This document shows, piece by piece, positions 34,613 through 45,521 of a stretch of DNA of 64,000 bases; within the stretch, counting starts at the first letter, position 1; the number at the start of each line of letters is the position of its first letter. The DNA lies in contig NC_056418.1 in assembly GCF_905147365.1 (NCBI RefSeq), positions 5,207,262 to 5,271,261 of the forward strand. The letters run 5' to 3'. Position numbers and translations under genes: made by a program. Under the pieces are notes generated by a model. It was not told where the DNA came from. It worked only from the letters and a program-made list of their open reading frames with translations, and did no database searches. Origin of the DNA: Aricia agestis (taxonomy: Eukaryota > Arthropoda > Insecta > Lepidoptera > Lycaenidae).

Positions 34613-35744
34613 GTTAGATGTTGTTCTGAAATTGAAAAGGTTGTTTGATAAGTGTTAAAATTTTAGTAACTAGTTGTTCCGCATCATACATTTTCTCGCA
34701 AATAAGTAGCCTACGACCTACCCCGTGGTCTGCTGTATAACTGTACCAAATAACATAAAAATTGATCCAGTAGTTCGTGAACGAAGCGCATTCAAATATT
34801 AATTTCAACAGTCATAATTCGAACCAGTAGCTTCTGAGATTAGCGCGTTCAAACAAACAAACAAACGTTACTTATATCCTAATAGAAAGGTTGTTTGTCA
34901 GTATTTCTCAAATTTCTGAAAAATAGATTCAGGTGGTTCGCCAGTTCAAGAGCGGTATTAAGGGTGTCTTTGAACTGTGACATAAAATATTGATCTTTAC
35001 GAATGCTAATAATAATGTTACGTAGTAAACTTTCATGATTCTAATTTCTACATCGTTTAATTCATCATAAACGGTGGGATATGGCATTCCTAATTTCTTG
35101 CAGGCTATCACAAAAAGTACCCACTACCCATAATATTAAATCCTCTCTGTCTAGTGGCTACATATCATTGGGTTTAGGTTTAGGTTTAGGTTTTAAGACA
35201 TTTATTCTCATAAGAATTTTCATAAAGACAATGAAGTAAAGAGATACAAACAATGTAAGTTATAGTAAACATTACAAATCACATCGAGTGAGCTAAGGAG
35301 ATAGATTACAATCTGTTAAAATTATAAAATTAACAATTCATAACGTAAACAAAGAAAAAATATATCAATACAATTGAGGGTATTTTTATAATCGATAAGG
35401 CCAGTTGTCACAGTATAAGTGGTTGCAGTAGACTATCCCCATACTGGACCGTTCCGATTCCGAAGTTCGTACACATTAGGGTGATCTCCAGTAGCTCAAG
35501 TCTAGCAGACAATTTAGTCTAAAAAGTTTTAAGGCAACACAGTATCACAAGCATGCAAACTCGCCTCTTCATTGGCAATAAATAATTGTTCTATTGCGCC
35601 ATACAACATAATAATTCATGGCTTTCGAAGCCATAATCAGTATAATTGCGACTAATCGTGATGTTACATGTAGAACAATGTAATATCGGGCCCCGCAATC
35701 ATCATGTGAATGAAGGATTAGGCGCTGACCTACATATTCAAGTA

Positions 35745-35935
35745 TACTAGATGCCGCCCGCAATATCACTGTGCCGACTGCCAAAATTCGTTTATTGCGC
35801 GGAAATCGTCAATTTTCCCGCAATTTAAACTGTCATACGGCCTTTCCCGGGACGCAAAGTACCTCCATATCAAATTTCATCAAAATCGGTTCAGCCGTTT
35901 AAGCGCGAAGGTATACGAAAAACATGTACACACTT
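35745..35935 (-). repeat. Dispersed repeat F2
   Basis: Shows ATGCCGCCCGCAATATC, then CCTTTCCCGGGACGCAAAGT and ATTTCATCAAAATCGGTTC, ending in a short A/T tail. Confidence 0.65.
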
Positions 35936-36286
35936 TTTTAATATTTTTAATATCAAAAGTGAGGATTATTGTAAGTCTGAAGAGTTCGTTTGTTTAATTA
36001 GCTACAATTAATGTAGAGTAGATACGAGGAAGGCCATCTTTTGTTGAAAAAAATGTACAGTTCCCGTGAAATTATTTATTACACGAGCGGAGCCCTGCGG
36101 GAAGTCTACTTTTCATATAAGTCTGAAAAAACAGAAAGCTAGCGTAGCTAAAAGTAAACGATTACAGGCAAACTCTTATTTGAACGTATCCCTATTACCT
36201 AGAAAAATCTAACATTATCCCACCACTTTCATTTTGGTCAGATCCGTTGGCTTGAGCGAACCCTTCCAAATTACATAGGTCCGCCA

Positions 36287-37532
36287 TCCTACTAATAATA
36301 TTATAAAGCCGAAAGTATGTGAGTTTGTGTGTTTGTTACTTCTTCACACCTAAACGGCTGGACCGATTGCGACAGAATTTTACAAGGAGTTAGCCGACAT
36401 AGTGGATTAACACATAGGCTACATTTTTTACCGACTTTCAAAATGGAGGTTATGGTTCGTTTTATTTTTATTTTTTATGTTCAACGATTACTCCGCTGTT
36501 TGTGCCGGCACTTCGCCCCGGCCCATCTCTTTGGGGGGGCTGCGCCCCCCCCCTCCTGGTAGTGTTGCTTTTTACGAAATGGTGTCACGTCGTTAGTGCT
36601 GAGTTTAAATTCTCATTTTTAGGATGAAACTAATTTATCCTACTAATATTATAAAGCCGAAAGTATGTGAGTTTGTGTGTTTGTTACTTCTTCACGCCTA
36701 AACGGCAGGACCGATTGCGACAGAATTTTACAAGGAGTTAGCTGACATAGTGGATTAACACATAGGCTACATTTTTTACCGACTTTCAAAATGGAGGTTA
36801 TGTTATGTTCGTTTTATTTTTATTTTTTATGTTCAACGATTACTCCGCTGTTTGTGCCGGGACTTTGCCCCGGCCCATCTGCTCCTCTCATTTTTAGGAT
36901 GAAACTAAGTTATTTGTCATAAATGTGAATTTATGCTAACCTAAACTAAGCATACAGATTTCGAGTGTCATTTGATTAATAGGCTTTCGTCCCGTCGTCT
37001 AATTGGGGGGGGGGCTGCGTCCCACCAATCCCTCCCCCCCCCCCCCCCCCCTCCTGGTAGTTTCACTTTTAACGAAATGGTATCGCGTTGTTAGTGCTGA
37101 GTTTAAATTGTCCTTTTTAGGAATAAACTAAGTTATTTATCATAAATGTGAATTTCTACTAACCTAAACTAAACACACAGATTTCGAGGGTGGGTCATTT
37201 GATTAACATGCTTTCGTCCCGTCTTCTACTTGGGGGGCTGCGGCCCCCCGACCCCAGTTCCTTTTCGTGACACAAAGGGCAAAGTATTCATTTATCATAA
37301 AAAATCACATCTGAACATAAAATATATATTTTTTATCTCCTTCGTTTTGGAAATCAGTTAAAAACAATAATATAAGACAGAATAATCAACTTCCATCTCT
37401 CAGTCATCCAAATTGATGTTTCCGATTATCAAACTCAATTCGTTTTGTCTCTTACACCAATAACTATTTACCTATGAAAACACAATTTAGTTTACCTAAT
37501 AAATCGCGGGTAACACCGCGGGGCACAGCTAG
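36287..37532 (+). mobile_element. Helitron, non-autonomous, with duplicated 5' module
   Basis: Begins TCCTACTAATATTATAAAGC after an A and ends with the hairpin GCGGGTAACACCGC followed by GGGCACAGCTAG before a T, matching Helitron rules (A|TC...CTRR|T). The 5' module recurs at 36639 (TCCTACTAATATTATAAAGC, CACGCCTAAACGGC). CAACGATTACTCCGCTGTTTG recurs, and G6-10/C9-18 runs recur. No helicase frame, so it is non-autonomous. Confidence 0.8.
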
Positions 37533-40344
37533 TTTACTTATATTATGAATCAGTTTCTCTGATCGGAACAACACGTGTTTTGCACACAACAATTATAGAT
37601 TATGTAACAGAGGACAGAATTGGCACAATAAACTTTAAAGTTTTCCTACACCTATTCTACGCACGTAAATTAAAAAATTAATATTGCATAATTTTAAATT
37701 GTGAGAATGTATCTATGATTTTATTATAATGCGTTAAATTTGCATTAAACTTTATTTATTGTAGTTAGCATTTATAATTGATAATGTATTTTTAAGTGGA
37801 TAACTTAATTATTCAAATCGAACAATGTTGTATGCAGATTAGAAAATAAACGAAAGTATAAAATTAATTATAATAGAACCAGTACTTTGGACACTATTTT
37901 ACTTGGTAACTAGGTAAGTTAGGTAAACTGCACCAGTCTACCCAACTGGCTATTTTATTTTGTGTGAAATACTATATTACATGTTGTAATATTTTTTTCG
38001 GCAGTTGCGTTTTCAATCATCCTTCCCAATAAAAACCCATTAAATTCGAATTTTCTCGAAGAAATTAAATCTCGAATTAAATTCGAAAAAACAACAAATA
38101 TTTAATTCTTGGCGTTTTAGGTTTAAAACTATAAATTGTAATACTTTTATTATGTACTTCAAAAATTGGAACGGAAACAAACAAATCGAGAGCGGAAATG
38201 GCCGAAGAATGAATTTGTCATTTGATTGAGTTTGAATTTCGTAAAACTTCGACGGTTTTGTTGTTTTTTTTACGGTAAGATGCAATGACTGCCGTGAGTC
38301 GTTAGTTTAATTTTAAAAAACTTAGAAAACCCTTGAAAAGCTATTCTCGTTAGTTTGACGGTCGTGTTGTGTAATAGTATAGTATACTGGCATACACAAT
38401 ATGTTCAAGGTCGAGATGGCACAATACACCTTACTTTCAAGTTTTAAGTGACCTGGAGCCAGCGGCTTGCATCTTGACATTTTAGACAAAGATGCATTCT
38501 GAACGCAAAGAAACTCGTATAACTTAGACAAAATATTGCTTCGTAATAATAAATAGCATTATTACCATTGGTAATAATGCTAATGTATTTAGGTGTAAAT
38601 ATTATTAAAAATGTTTTTTTTTTTTAAATAAACAAGACTTTCAGTGGCTTGATATTTAAACCATGAATTTATGTAAGTAGCTACCTAGAGTTATCAAAAA
38701 ATCTAAAATTGCATGATTTTTTTGTTATGCTTCATAAAGCACAGGACTATAGTCCTACCCTACCACATATTAAAGACAATCCTTTAGTTAAGAGTTATAA
38801 TTCGCTATAATTTAGCAAGTTACCTAAATGGTACTCTACATTGTCAACCAAAATCCGTGTAGCACCCGGCACGCGCTGCCAGAGAAAAATGTTTTTCATT
38901 TCTCAGTTGTCGCATTCGAATTTCGAACTTCCGCCAACATCTGCGGAAGTTGTTATTCTCAAATCCTAAATTTACACTACAATAATTATTAAGTACTTCA
39001 GTTCACTGATAAATAACACAGGACGTTACGTGTTTTTGGTTAAAACATGGAAAAAGCTAATATGTTGTTTTAACTTCAGGGTAAAATTAATTATAATTAG
39101 CAATTATTAACAATTTTAACTATTTAGAATTTTATAATCATTACAAATGTAAAACGTAAGAAAAATTGTGTAACTTAATATCTTCATGCTATTATAATGA
39201 ACAGACAAAGAATTGAAATATTATACGATTGCACAGATTTTCAAATTTGAAGCACTCTCCGAGAAAACTCTTATTTATGCGTTAAAACTGCATTTAAGGC
39301 GCTTAGTAGAGCTATTTTAGAGACACTTCCCGAAAATACTCGTTTGTCATGATTTTTCACAAAAAAAAAAACTTTTCACATAAAACCTTTTCACAGCTGA
39401 GAAATAAGTTTGAATTTACAACTGACCGTTGCACAGTACACTGAGAAGTCAGAGCCCGCGACCACAAACACACACACTACAGTAATTAAGCCGCGAAGAG
39501 AACGGTCAGCGCAGCCACCACTACTATTTGCCACAATGACTTCGAGAGGTTTCCAGGGTTGCTGCAAAATATTTGTCATCAATAGTCATGTGATTTGTAG
39601 AACTTATATGTTGAAATATAAAAAAATATATTTTTTTAAAGAAATGTAGGATGCGAAGAGCTATCATATAGATAGTAAAGGTATCAGTTATCTTAGTCCT
39701 TAATCTTGGAAGCTCCTTAGGCTCTTTACACATCCCTAGTTTCCATGTAGACATAGAAATAATCATAAAAATAACACCTTTATAAAACCCAAATACAAAT
39801 ATAAATATTTTTTATTTATTTTGACCTAAAAACAGTATATCGATGTTTGTGATTTTTACACACCAGTGCAGTCCTCAAAATATGAATTCATTTTGGTCAG
39901 TCGAAATAATGTTCTAGCTAGAATAAAACTATTACATACCTACGCAAAAATCTTGCAACGTATCCTACCTATCGGTACAGTATTTTTTTCTATTCTAATT
40001 TTGAAAACCGATTTTATTATTTTGAATTTAGAATACCTAAGTAACGATGACTTGCAAGAACCATGATCAATTATTATGTCTTTCACAATATTATGTTTAC
40101 GTTTTGTTCGAGTAACTTGTCCGAGTCATGGTTAAATGTGAAAGGAATTGAAGAATCTCGTAAATACGCATATTAAATGATAATAAAATATGATAGTAAT
40201 AATATCAGCTATTTGCCTAATAGATGAGACAAGCAGTTACATTTTAAATGAGGTTATAATAAAGCGTTACGACTTACGACTTAGGTTATAAATGATGTCT
40301 CTTTTAGTTACTGTCATAGCTACTCAGCTAAAATCCAAAGTAAG

Positions 40345-40487
40345 CCGAATAGTCTTTTTCCCTATTTATATGGAGATACTTTGAGTCCCGAGAAAGGACA
40401 TAGGATACTTTTTATCCTGGAAAAATGGTTCCCGCGCGATAAACTAATTTGGATTCTGGACGCAACCGATTTGCGAGCGTCCTCTAC
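40345..40487 (-). repeat. Dispersed repeat F2, joined to a MITE
   Basis: ATATGGAGATACTTTGAGTC, ATCCTGGAAAAATGGTTCCC and TGCGAGCGTCCTCTA blocks. The MITE 40488-40632 begins where the repeat ends. Confidence 0.6.
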
Positions 40488-40632
40488 TTAGGACCTGTTT
40501 CACCACTTCCTGATAAGTGTCGGATAGGCTATTCACCACTTAACTTGACGGATAGAGTATGGAGAATCTGTCAAATAAGTTATGGATACCCTAACCGGCA
40601 CTTTATCAGGAAGTGGTGAAACAGGCCCTAAG
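40488..40632. mobile_element. 145-bp foldback MITE
   Basis: CTTAGGACCTGTTTCACCAC and GTGGTGAAACAGGCCCTAAG form 32-35 bp inverted ends including CTTCCTGATAAGTG. TA flanks both sides, consistent with a TA target duplication. Confidence 0.8.
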
Positions 40633-40798
40633 TATAATAATATATTTTAATGCATAAAGTATACTTCTTTGCATATTATAGGTAACGGAAGCTGCATTCG
40701 AAGTTTCCCAAAGTCGTCTAGTTCACTAGAGTCAGTCTAGGAGCTGTAAGACCGAATTGGTTCTACTTTACCCATCCGCTCAACGAAACATATTTTGT

Positions 40799-41475
40799 CA
40801 CCCGTAGCATGGCTACAGTAGAAATACGAAAGTATAGACAAACAACGGAGATAAACTGAAGGTGTCATTCCGATCTTTACCGCGGCTAGCCGCGATCGAC
40901 AAAAATAAAGTAATATGCCACTTTATGACATAGAGCAGGGTTCACCAAATGGCGGACTGCGGTCCGCATCCGGACCGCCCGCCGACCCATTGTGTGCGGA
41001 CCAAACATGTTCGAAGATGATCTTCGTTCATCTTAGGACTTCAACATCTCCAGGATTTAATGTCAATATCTATAGCTTGTACCAATATTTCACTCCAAAC
41101 TTCAGAGAGATAATTAGCCACAAAAAATAGTTACCTACTTTTCTCATTGATATCTAAAAAATACCTTTGTGATTTCTGTAATTACCTGTTTAATAATTTT
41201 TTTACGTAAAATGTGTGGACCGCGAAGGTCAATTCATGTCTTAAAACGGTCCCCGAGCGAAACGAATTGGTGACCCCTGACGTAGAGTATAGACTATAGT
41301 CCTAAAAATCAAATAAAATCCTACTTCATGACGTAGTCTATGCCACAAAGTGGCATTTTAATTGATAATTATTGTCGATGGCGGCTAGCCGCGGTAAAGA
41401 TCGGAATGACACCTTCAGTTTATCTCCTCTGTTTGTCTATACTTTCGTATTTCTACTGTAGCCATGCTACGGGTG
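40799..41475. mobile_element. Foldback element with arms over 100 bp, carrying an inserted hAT MITE
   Basis: The arms begin CACCCGTAGCATGGCTACAG (left) and end with its complement. They pair through ATACGAAAGTATAGACAAAC, GGTGTCATTCCGATC and CGCGGCTAGCCGCG with few mismatches. The centre has been separated by the insertion at 40936-41279. Confidence 0.85.
40936..41279. mobile_element. 344-bp hAT-type MITE nested in the foldback
   Basis: Ends CAGGGTTCACCAAATGGCGG and CGAATTGGTGACCCCTG. ACATAGAG (40928-40935) and ACGTAGAG (41280-41287) are an 8-bp duplication with one difference. CAG/CTG termini plus 8 bp indicate the hAT superfamily. Confidence 0.85.
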
Positions 41476-41564
41476 GAGATACTGCGTAATATTCCCTTAA
41501 GTATGGCATTATGTAGAGCATACAGCAACAAAATATTATAGAGTTGTACATGACTAATATTTCT

Positions 41565-41750
41565 TCCTTATAATAATAGATGCGAAAGTGTCTGTCTGTA
41601 CCTCTTCACGCACCGATTTAGATGAGGAATGGACATACTTTGAGACACGGGTAAGGACTTTTTATCCCGGAAAAATGTAAATGTTTTCTGCCGCGAAAAA
41701 TTTACGGTTCTTGCGCGATAGACGCAGTTGCGGGCGTCATGTAGTCTTAT
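41565..41750 (+). repeat. Dispersed repeat F2 (diverged)
   Basis: AATAGATGCGAAAGTGTCTG, TTTTATCCCGGAAAAATGTA and GACGCAGTTGCGGGCGTCAT blocks in order. Confidence 0.6.
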
Positions 41751-41755
41751 ATTAA

Positions 41756-42164
41756 GGTGACGCCGCGTTTAAGTAAAAAATCGTTTTGGATATGTTTTAG
41801 ATCGCTTGTAGAAATGGAACAGCAAGAAATGGAAAGGGCGTTTTTGTCGCGTAATTTAAAAACCATAAATATATTTTTTCATATTATAAGCTATGGGCTA
41901 ATTATAGTGTATGCTTGAACTAATCTATGTACAAATTTTGGAAGCTTTAATCACTCTCCTCTGTTGGCAAAATTAGAATCCCTGTTTTTATAGAGGTCTT
42001 TTTGATTAATCATTATGTGTTATAAAAGGTGACCAATCGTGTTATGCTATGGATAATTCAAAGATAAATACATGAAGAATACTGACAATGAACTTTAATT
42101 TATTATCTTTAGTCATTGTTGAGAAAAATCTATATCGCTGCAGCCAAATTATCAAGGCGTCACC
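41756..42164. mobile_element. TTAA-flanked TIR element, second family
   Basis: Begins GGTGACGCCGCG and ends CAAGGCGTCACC, with TTAA on both sides (41752-41755, 42165-42168). A lone end (GGCGTCACCTTAAG) occurs near 49337-49351. No coding frame. Confidence 0.7.
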
Positions 42165-43224
42165 TTAAGGCGGGGATTAATCTCAATCCAAAACGATATC
42201 TTTGCACACAACCAAAGACCAAGCGTATACGCATCGCAATAAGATTCATTTTAGCTTAGCATAAAACTGTAGTCACTCGAGCGGATCTTCTCTATTTTTC
42301 ATGTTTTTTAAATATCTTTGGAAATAAACATTAAGAAACAAAATTGTTCGGTTAAAGAGTTTTTAATATAGATTTACTAACAATTTATTCAAATAAAATG
42401 TATAATTATCCTAGTTAATACTTATATTTCGATGAAATAGAGTTTTGTCGGAGGTGACTTTGTAAATTAATTACAGCCAAAGTATTACGTTTTATTAAAA
42501 TGTTTATGGTTTAAGATATTTTAAATATTGTGCTTTATATCTCATATTTTTTAAAACTTCGTTATTATATTGTAACTAGGTAAACCGGAAGTCGCGGAAT
42601 AACAAATTGGGGTTTATCCTCGCCTTAAGCGTTAATTTTTAAAAATGAATGTTTCTAGGCACGATAACAGAAAATGCTGCGTCATGCCTGATTCTACACC
42701 AAATTTATCCATCATTACCAGTACACCAACAATATTAGGTAATAGGTAGGGTATTAAATAACATGGTAGAGTGGCAATTTACAATTACCTAGCACTATAG
42801 GAAGTGAAAGGATTCTGATAGGTTTGTGTGCACCTACTGCCTTTTACATTCATCATCATCACTGAGCTATGTAAACACATATTTTATCATCAGTGATATG
42901 ACCCAAGAGCAAGCCTCACACAGAATGGTAGTGAAACAAGGCTTTAAGTGCTTCGCGTCTAAGACCTAATTTTGTTATAGATAAATGAAGGTCCAAGGAA
43001 AGAACATTTTAACATGATTACCATCCTGATTGCACAGCTGTCGCCTGTCTACACTTTACAATATTATGCACAACCAACGTCGATCATAGACAATCATAGA
43101 AGATTTTCCATTAATAATTCTACGAAACACAATACATAGTTGCCAGTTGCAACTAAAGTAGATGTAGGAAAACATCTCTAACTAAATTCTTAAGTATCAT
43201 TTGTCATCAAGTACATTAGTGATT

Positions 43225-43584
43225 TTTTTTATGAAATAAGGGGGCAAACGAGCAAACGGGTCACCTGATGGAAAGCAACTTCCGTCGCCCATGGACACTC
43301 GCAGCATCTGAAGAGCTGCAGGTGCGTTGCCGGCCTTTTAAGAGGGAATAGGGAGGGTAGGAATGGAAAGGGAAGGGAAGGGAATAGGGAAGGGTAGGGA
43401 AGGGAGTAGGGAAGGGAATAGGGGAGGGTAGGGAAGGGAGTAGGGTAGGGGATTGGGCCTCCGTTAAACTCACTCACTCGGCGAAACATAGCGCAAGCGC
43501 TGTTTCACGCCGGTTTTCTGTGAGGACGTGGTATTTCTCCGGTCGAGCCAGCCCATTCATGCCGAAGCATGGCTCTCCCACGTA
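43225..43584 (-). repeat. SINE-like repeat F1
   Basis: Full-length minus-strand copy with GGGCAAACGAGCAAACGGG, CGCCCATGGACACTCGCAGC and GAAGCATGGCTCTCCCACG, and a 120-bp AGGGAAGGGAATAGGGG zone between. Confidence 0.85.
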
Positions 43585-44419
43585 TTACGACTACAAAATT
43601 ATATTAATATTTTGTAATAGTAATAGATTACTATTACAAAAGCGAGGTGTTAAAATCTTCAAACGTTAAAAATGCCACAGAAAAAATTTAATGAAGAGAT
43701 TATCATCTGAATGCGTACGCGTTATGAAACAATTAATTTTGTTTTTTTTTAAGTCATGTGACTGTGTTGTGTCGTCACCTGTATTTAGAATGCTGTTTTA
43801 CGCAAACTCAATGGCAAAATAAGCTTAGAGAAAGGATGCAAAACGACCTCAGACTTATCTAGCATAGAGTCACTTTTGTGACATATTTAGTTCCCTTCTC
43901 AATTTTTACCAACATTGCTTGTAAGTGAGATAAAACGCAACATAATCTATTATGGGGTATTGATTGGAGGCCTCAAAGGAAGATCTTCCAACCGAGAGAG
44001 GTGGTATACTTGGTCAGACTGAAGCCCACGTGATTGATTTCAGCTGTCGTATAAATACCGACGCACTTAGAAAATGTGGCGCTAATCGTGGGTACCGCCA
44101 CAGTCTATTTTATAGTACGCTGTTACGTTGCAAGCTGTAGGTATGTTTGTAGCATCATTGTTTCTTACAGAATGCTACCTATGACGTATCTATCGTGGAC
44201 TACTGTTCACAAACGCGGTATGTCTTCTATAGAAATAATCCCAATCCCTGTTTCGGCGTTGTTTTAAGAACGGAAAGCATATGCTACTATGCAAATTACA
44301 TTCATCATCATCATCATCATTACCATAGTATACCATGCATCGTCCCATGATTATGAGCCTGTTATTGGTACTTTTCATAGTCTTTTAGATCGAGACTCGA
44401 GTTTGTCAAGCGATAATTT

Positions 44420-44815
44420 AAAAAAATCTATACTTATAATATTATAAACCTGAAGAGTATGTTTGCTTGAACGCGCTTATCTCAGGAACTACAGATCCGA
44501 TTTAAAAACTTATTTCTAATTTCAGTGTAACATAGCTCATTTATCGAGTAAGGCTATAGGCTATATTATTATCACGCTACGACTAATACGACCGAAGAAA
44601 CTCAGGAAAATGTGGGAAAAACGGGGGAAATATTAGAAAGGGTTTATCGCACGAACTACTGGAGCAATTTTTATGGCAATATTTGGCACATAATATGTAC
44701 ATATAATATATAGAGTAGACCACGTGAAGAGAGCTATTTTTCATGGGAAAATGTACGGTTTCTGTAAAATTCCTAATTTACGTGGGCGAAGCCACGCGGG
44801 GCATCTACTTATTGA
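44420..44815 (+). repeat. Dispersed repeat, possibly a non-autonomous Helitron
   Basis: Begins TATACTTATAATATTATAAA, continues GAACGCGCTTATCTCAGGAA, and finishes GGGCGAAGCCACGCGGGGCA. The start and GC-rich end resemble lepidopteran Helitron-like repeats, but the expected CTAG end is altered. Confidence 0.45.
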
Positions 44816-45374
44816 TATTTTGTGTCGTACAAACTTAGAATATTTTTACTTTGGGAAAATATACGGTTCTCAAGTAGGTTCTCAACGAAGGAAACGCAAA
44901 CGAAATCGCTTCCGAAATCTAGCAAACTATAATAATTTAAATAAGAATATCTAAAGAATGACTACGCAGTAATAGGAATCCTCAACAAAGTCCTTGTAAA
45001 TTGCAAACCACATTCGAATATAAATTATTGAAATCAATAATTAATACATTCATGAATACAAAACCATCTTGGAGGTCAATAAAATAACACTTGATTGATC
45101 TTGATTGCCTATAATTTATGGAAACTACATCAACAACTTAATCTTAATTTGCGTAAAATCAATTTGCAGATTAACTATGTGAACAAAAAAATTTAAAAAA
45201 AAAGAAGATCGCACCGCAAGTTAGAAAATGTAGAGCACTTTAATATTGCGATAAACTCCGTAAACGCAGTTTTACTTGTTTGATATTTAAATCAATAGTC
45301 ATTTATCACTGTACTTAACTACAATTGATCTTATCGAGTAATAGAATATTTAACAGCGACCTTTGACAGGGCAA

Positions 45375-45422
45375 TATAAAAACAAGCATGCCAGCAAAAC
45401 GACATGGCATAGAATATCAGTC
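45375..45422 (+). promoter_or_regulatory. Possible ppk-B core promoter
   Basis: TATAAA at 45375 and an initiator-like ATCAGTC at 45416-45422 lie about 100-150 bp upstream of the ppk-B start codon. The spacing of about 44 bp is longer than the usual 30, so the pair may be coincidental. Confidence 0.25.
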
Positions 45423-45521
45423 GAAGACTTGTTGTATTCATAGTCGATACAAAAATTTTTGACATTGGCAGCTAAGATAAAAAAAACCGGCAGCAATTTG
45501 TAATTTTAGAGAAAATTAAAA

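Larger units (their letters stand above)
34613..45374. other. Long intergenic region dominated by mobile elements
   Basis: No convincing protein-coding exon in about 10.8 kb. Identified parts: F2 repeats (35745-35935, 40345-40487, 41565-41750), Helitron (36287-37532), MITE 40488-40632, a nested foldback/hAT pair (40799-41475), a TTAA element (41756-42164), SINE-like F1 (43225-43584) and a further repeat (44420-44815). 37533-40340 and 42165-43224 are AT-rich with nothing recognised. Confidence 0.65.

Noticed and set aside
34929..35111. Minus-strand frame with PYPTVYDELNDVEIRIM
   Set aside because: It hints at a Helitron- or transposon-type protein remnant, but the match is too short to assign.
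35166..35195. TTTAGG repeats resembling telomeric TTAGG
   Set aside because: Only three or four units and a six-base period; too short and not the insect telomere motif.
39391..39649. GC-richer island with frames on both strands and initiator-like TCAGT motifs
   Set aside because: Could be a non-coding first exon or promoter for a neighbour, but no donor site or partner exon could be linked.
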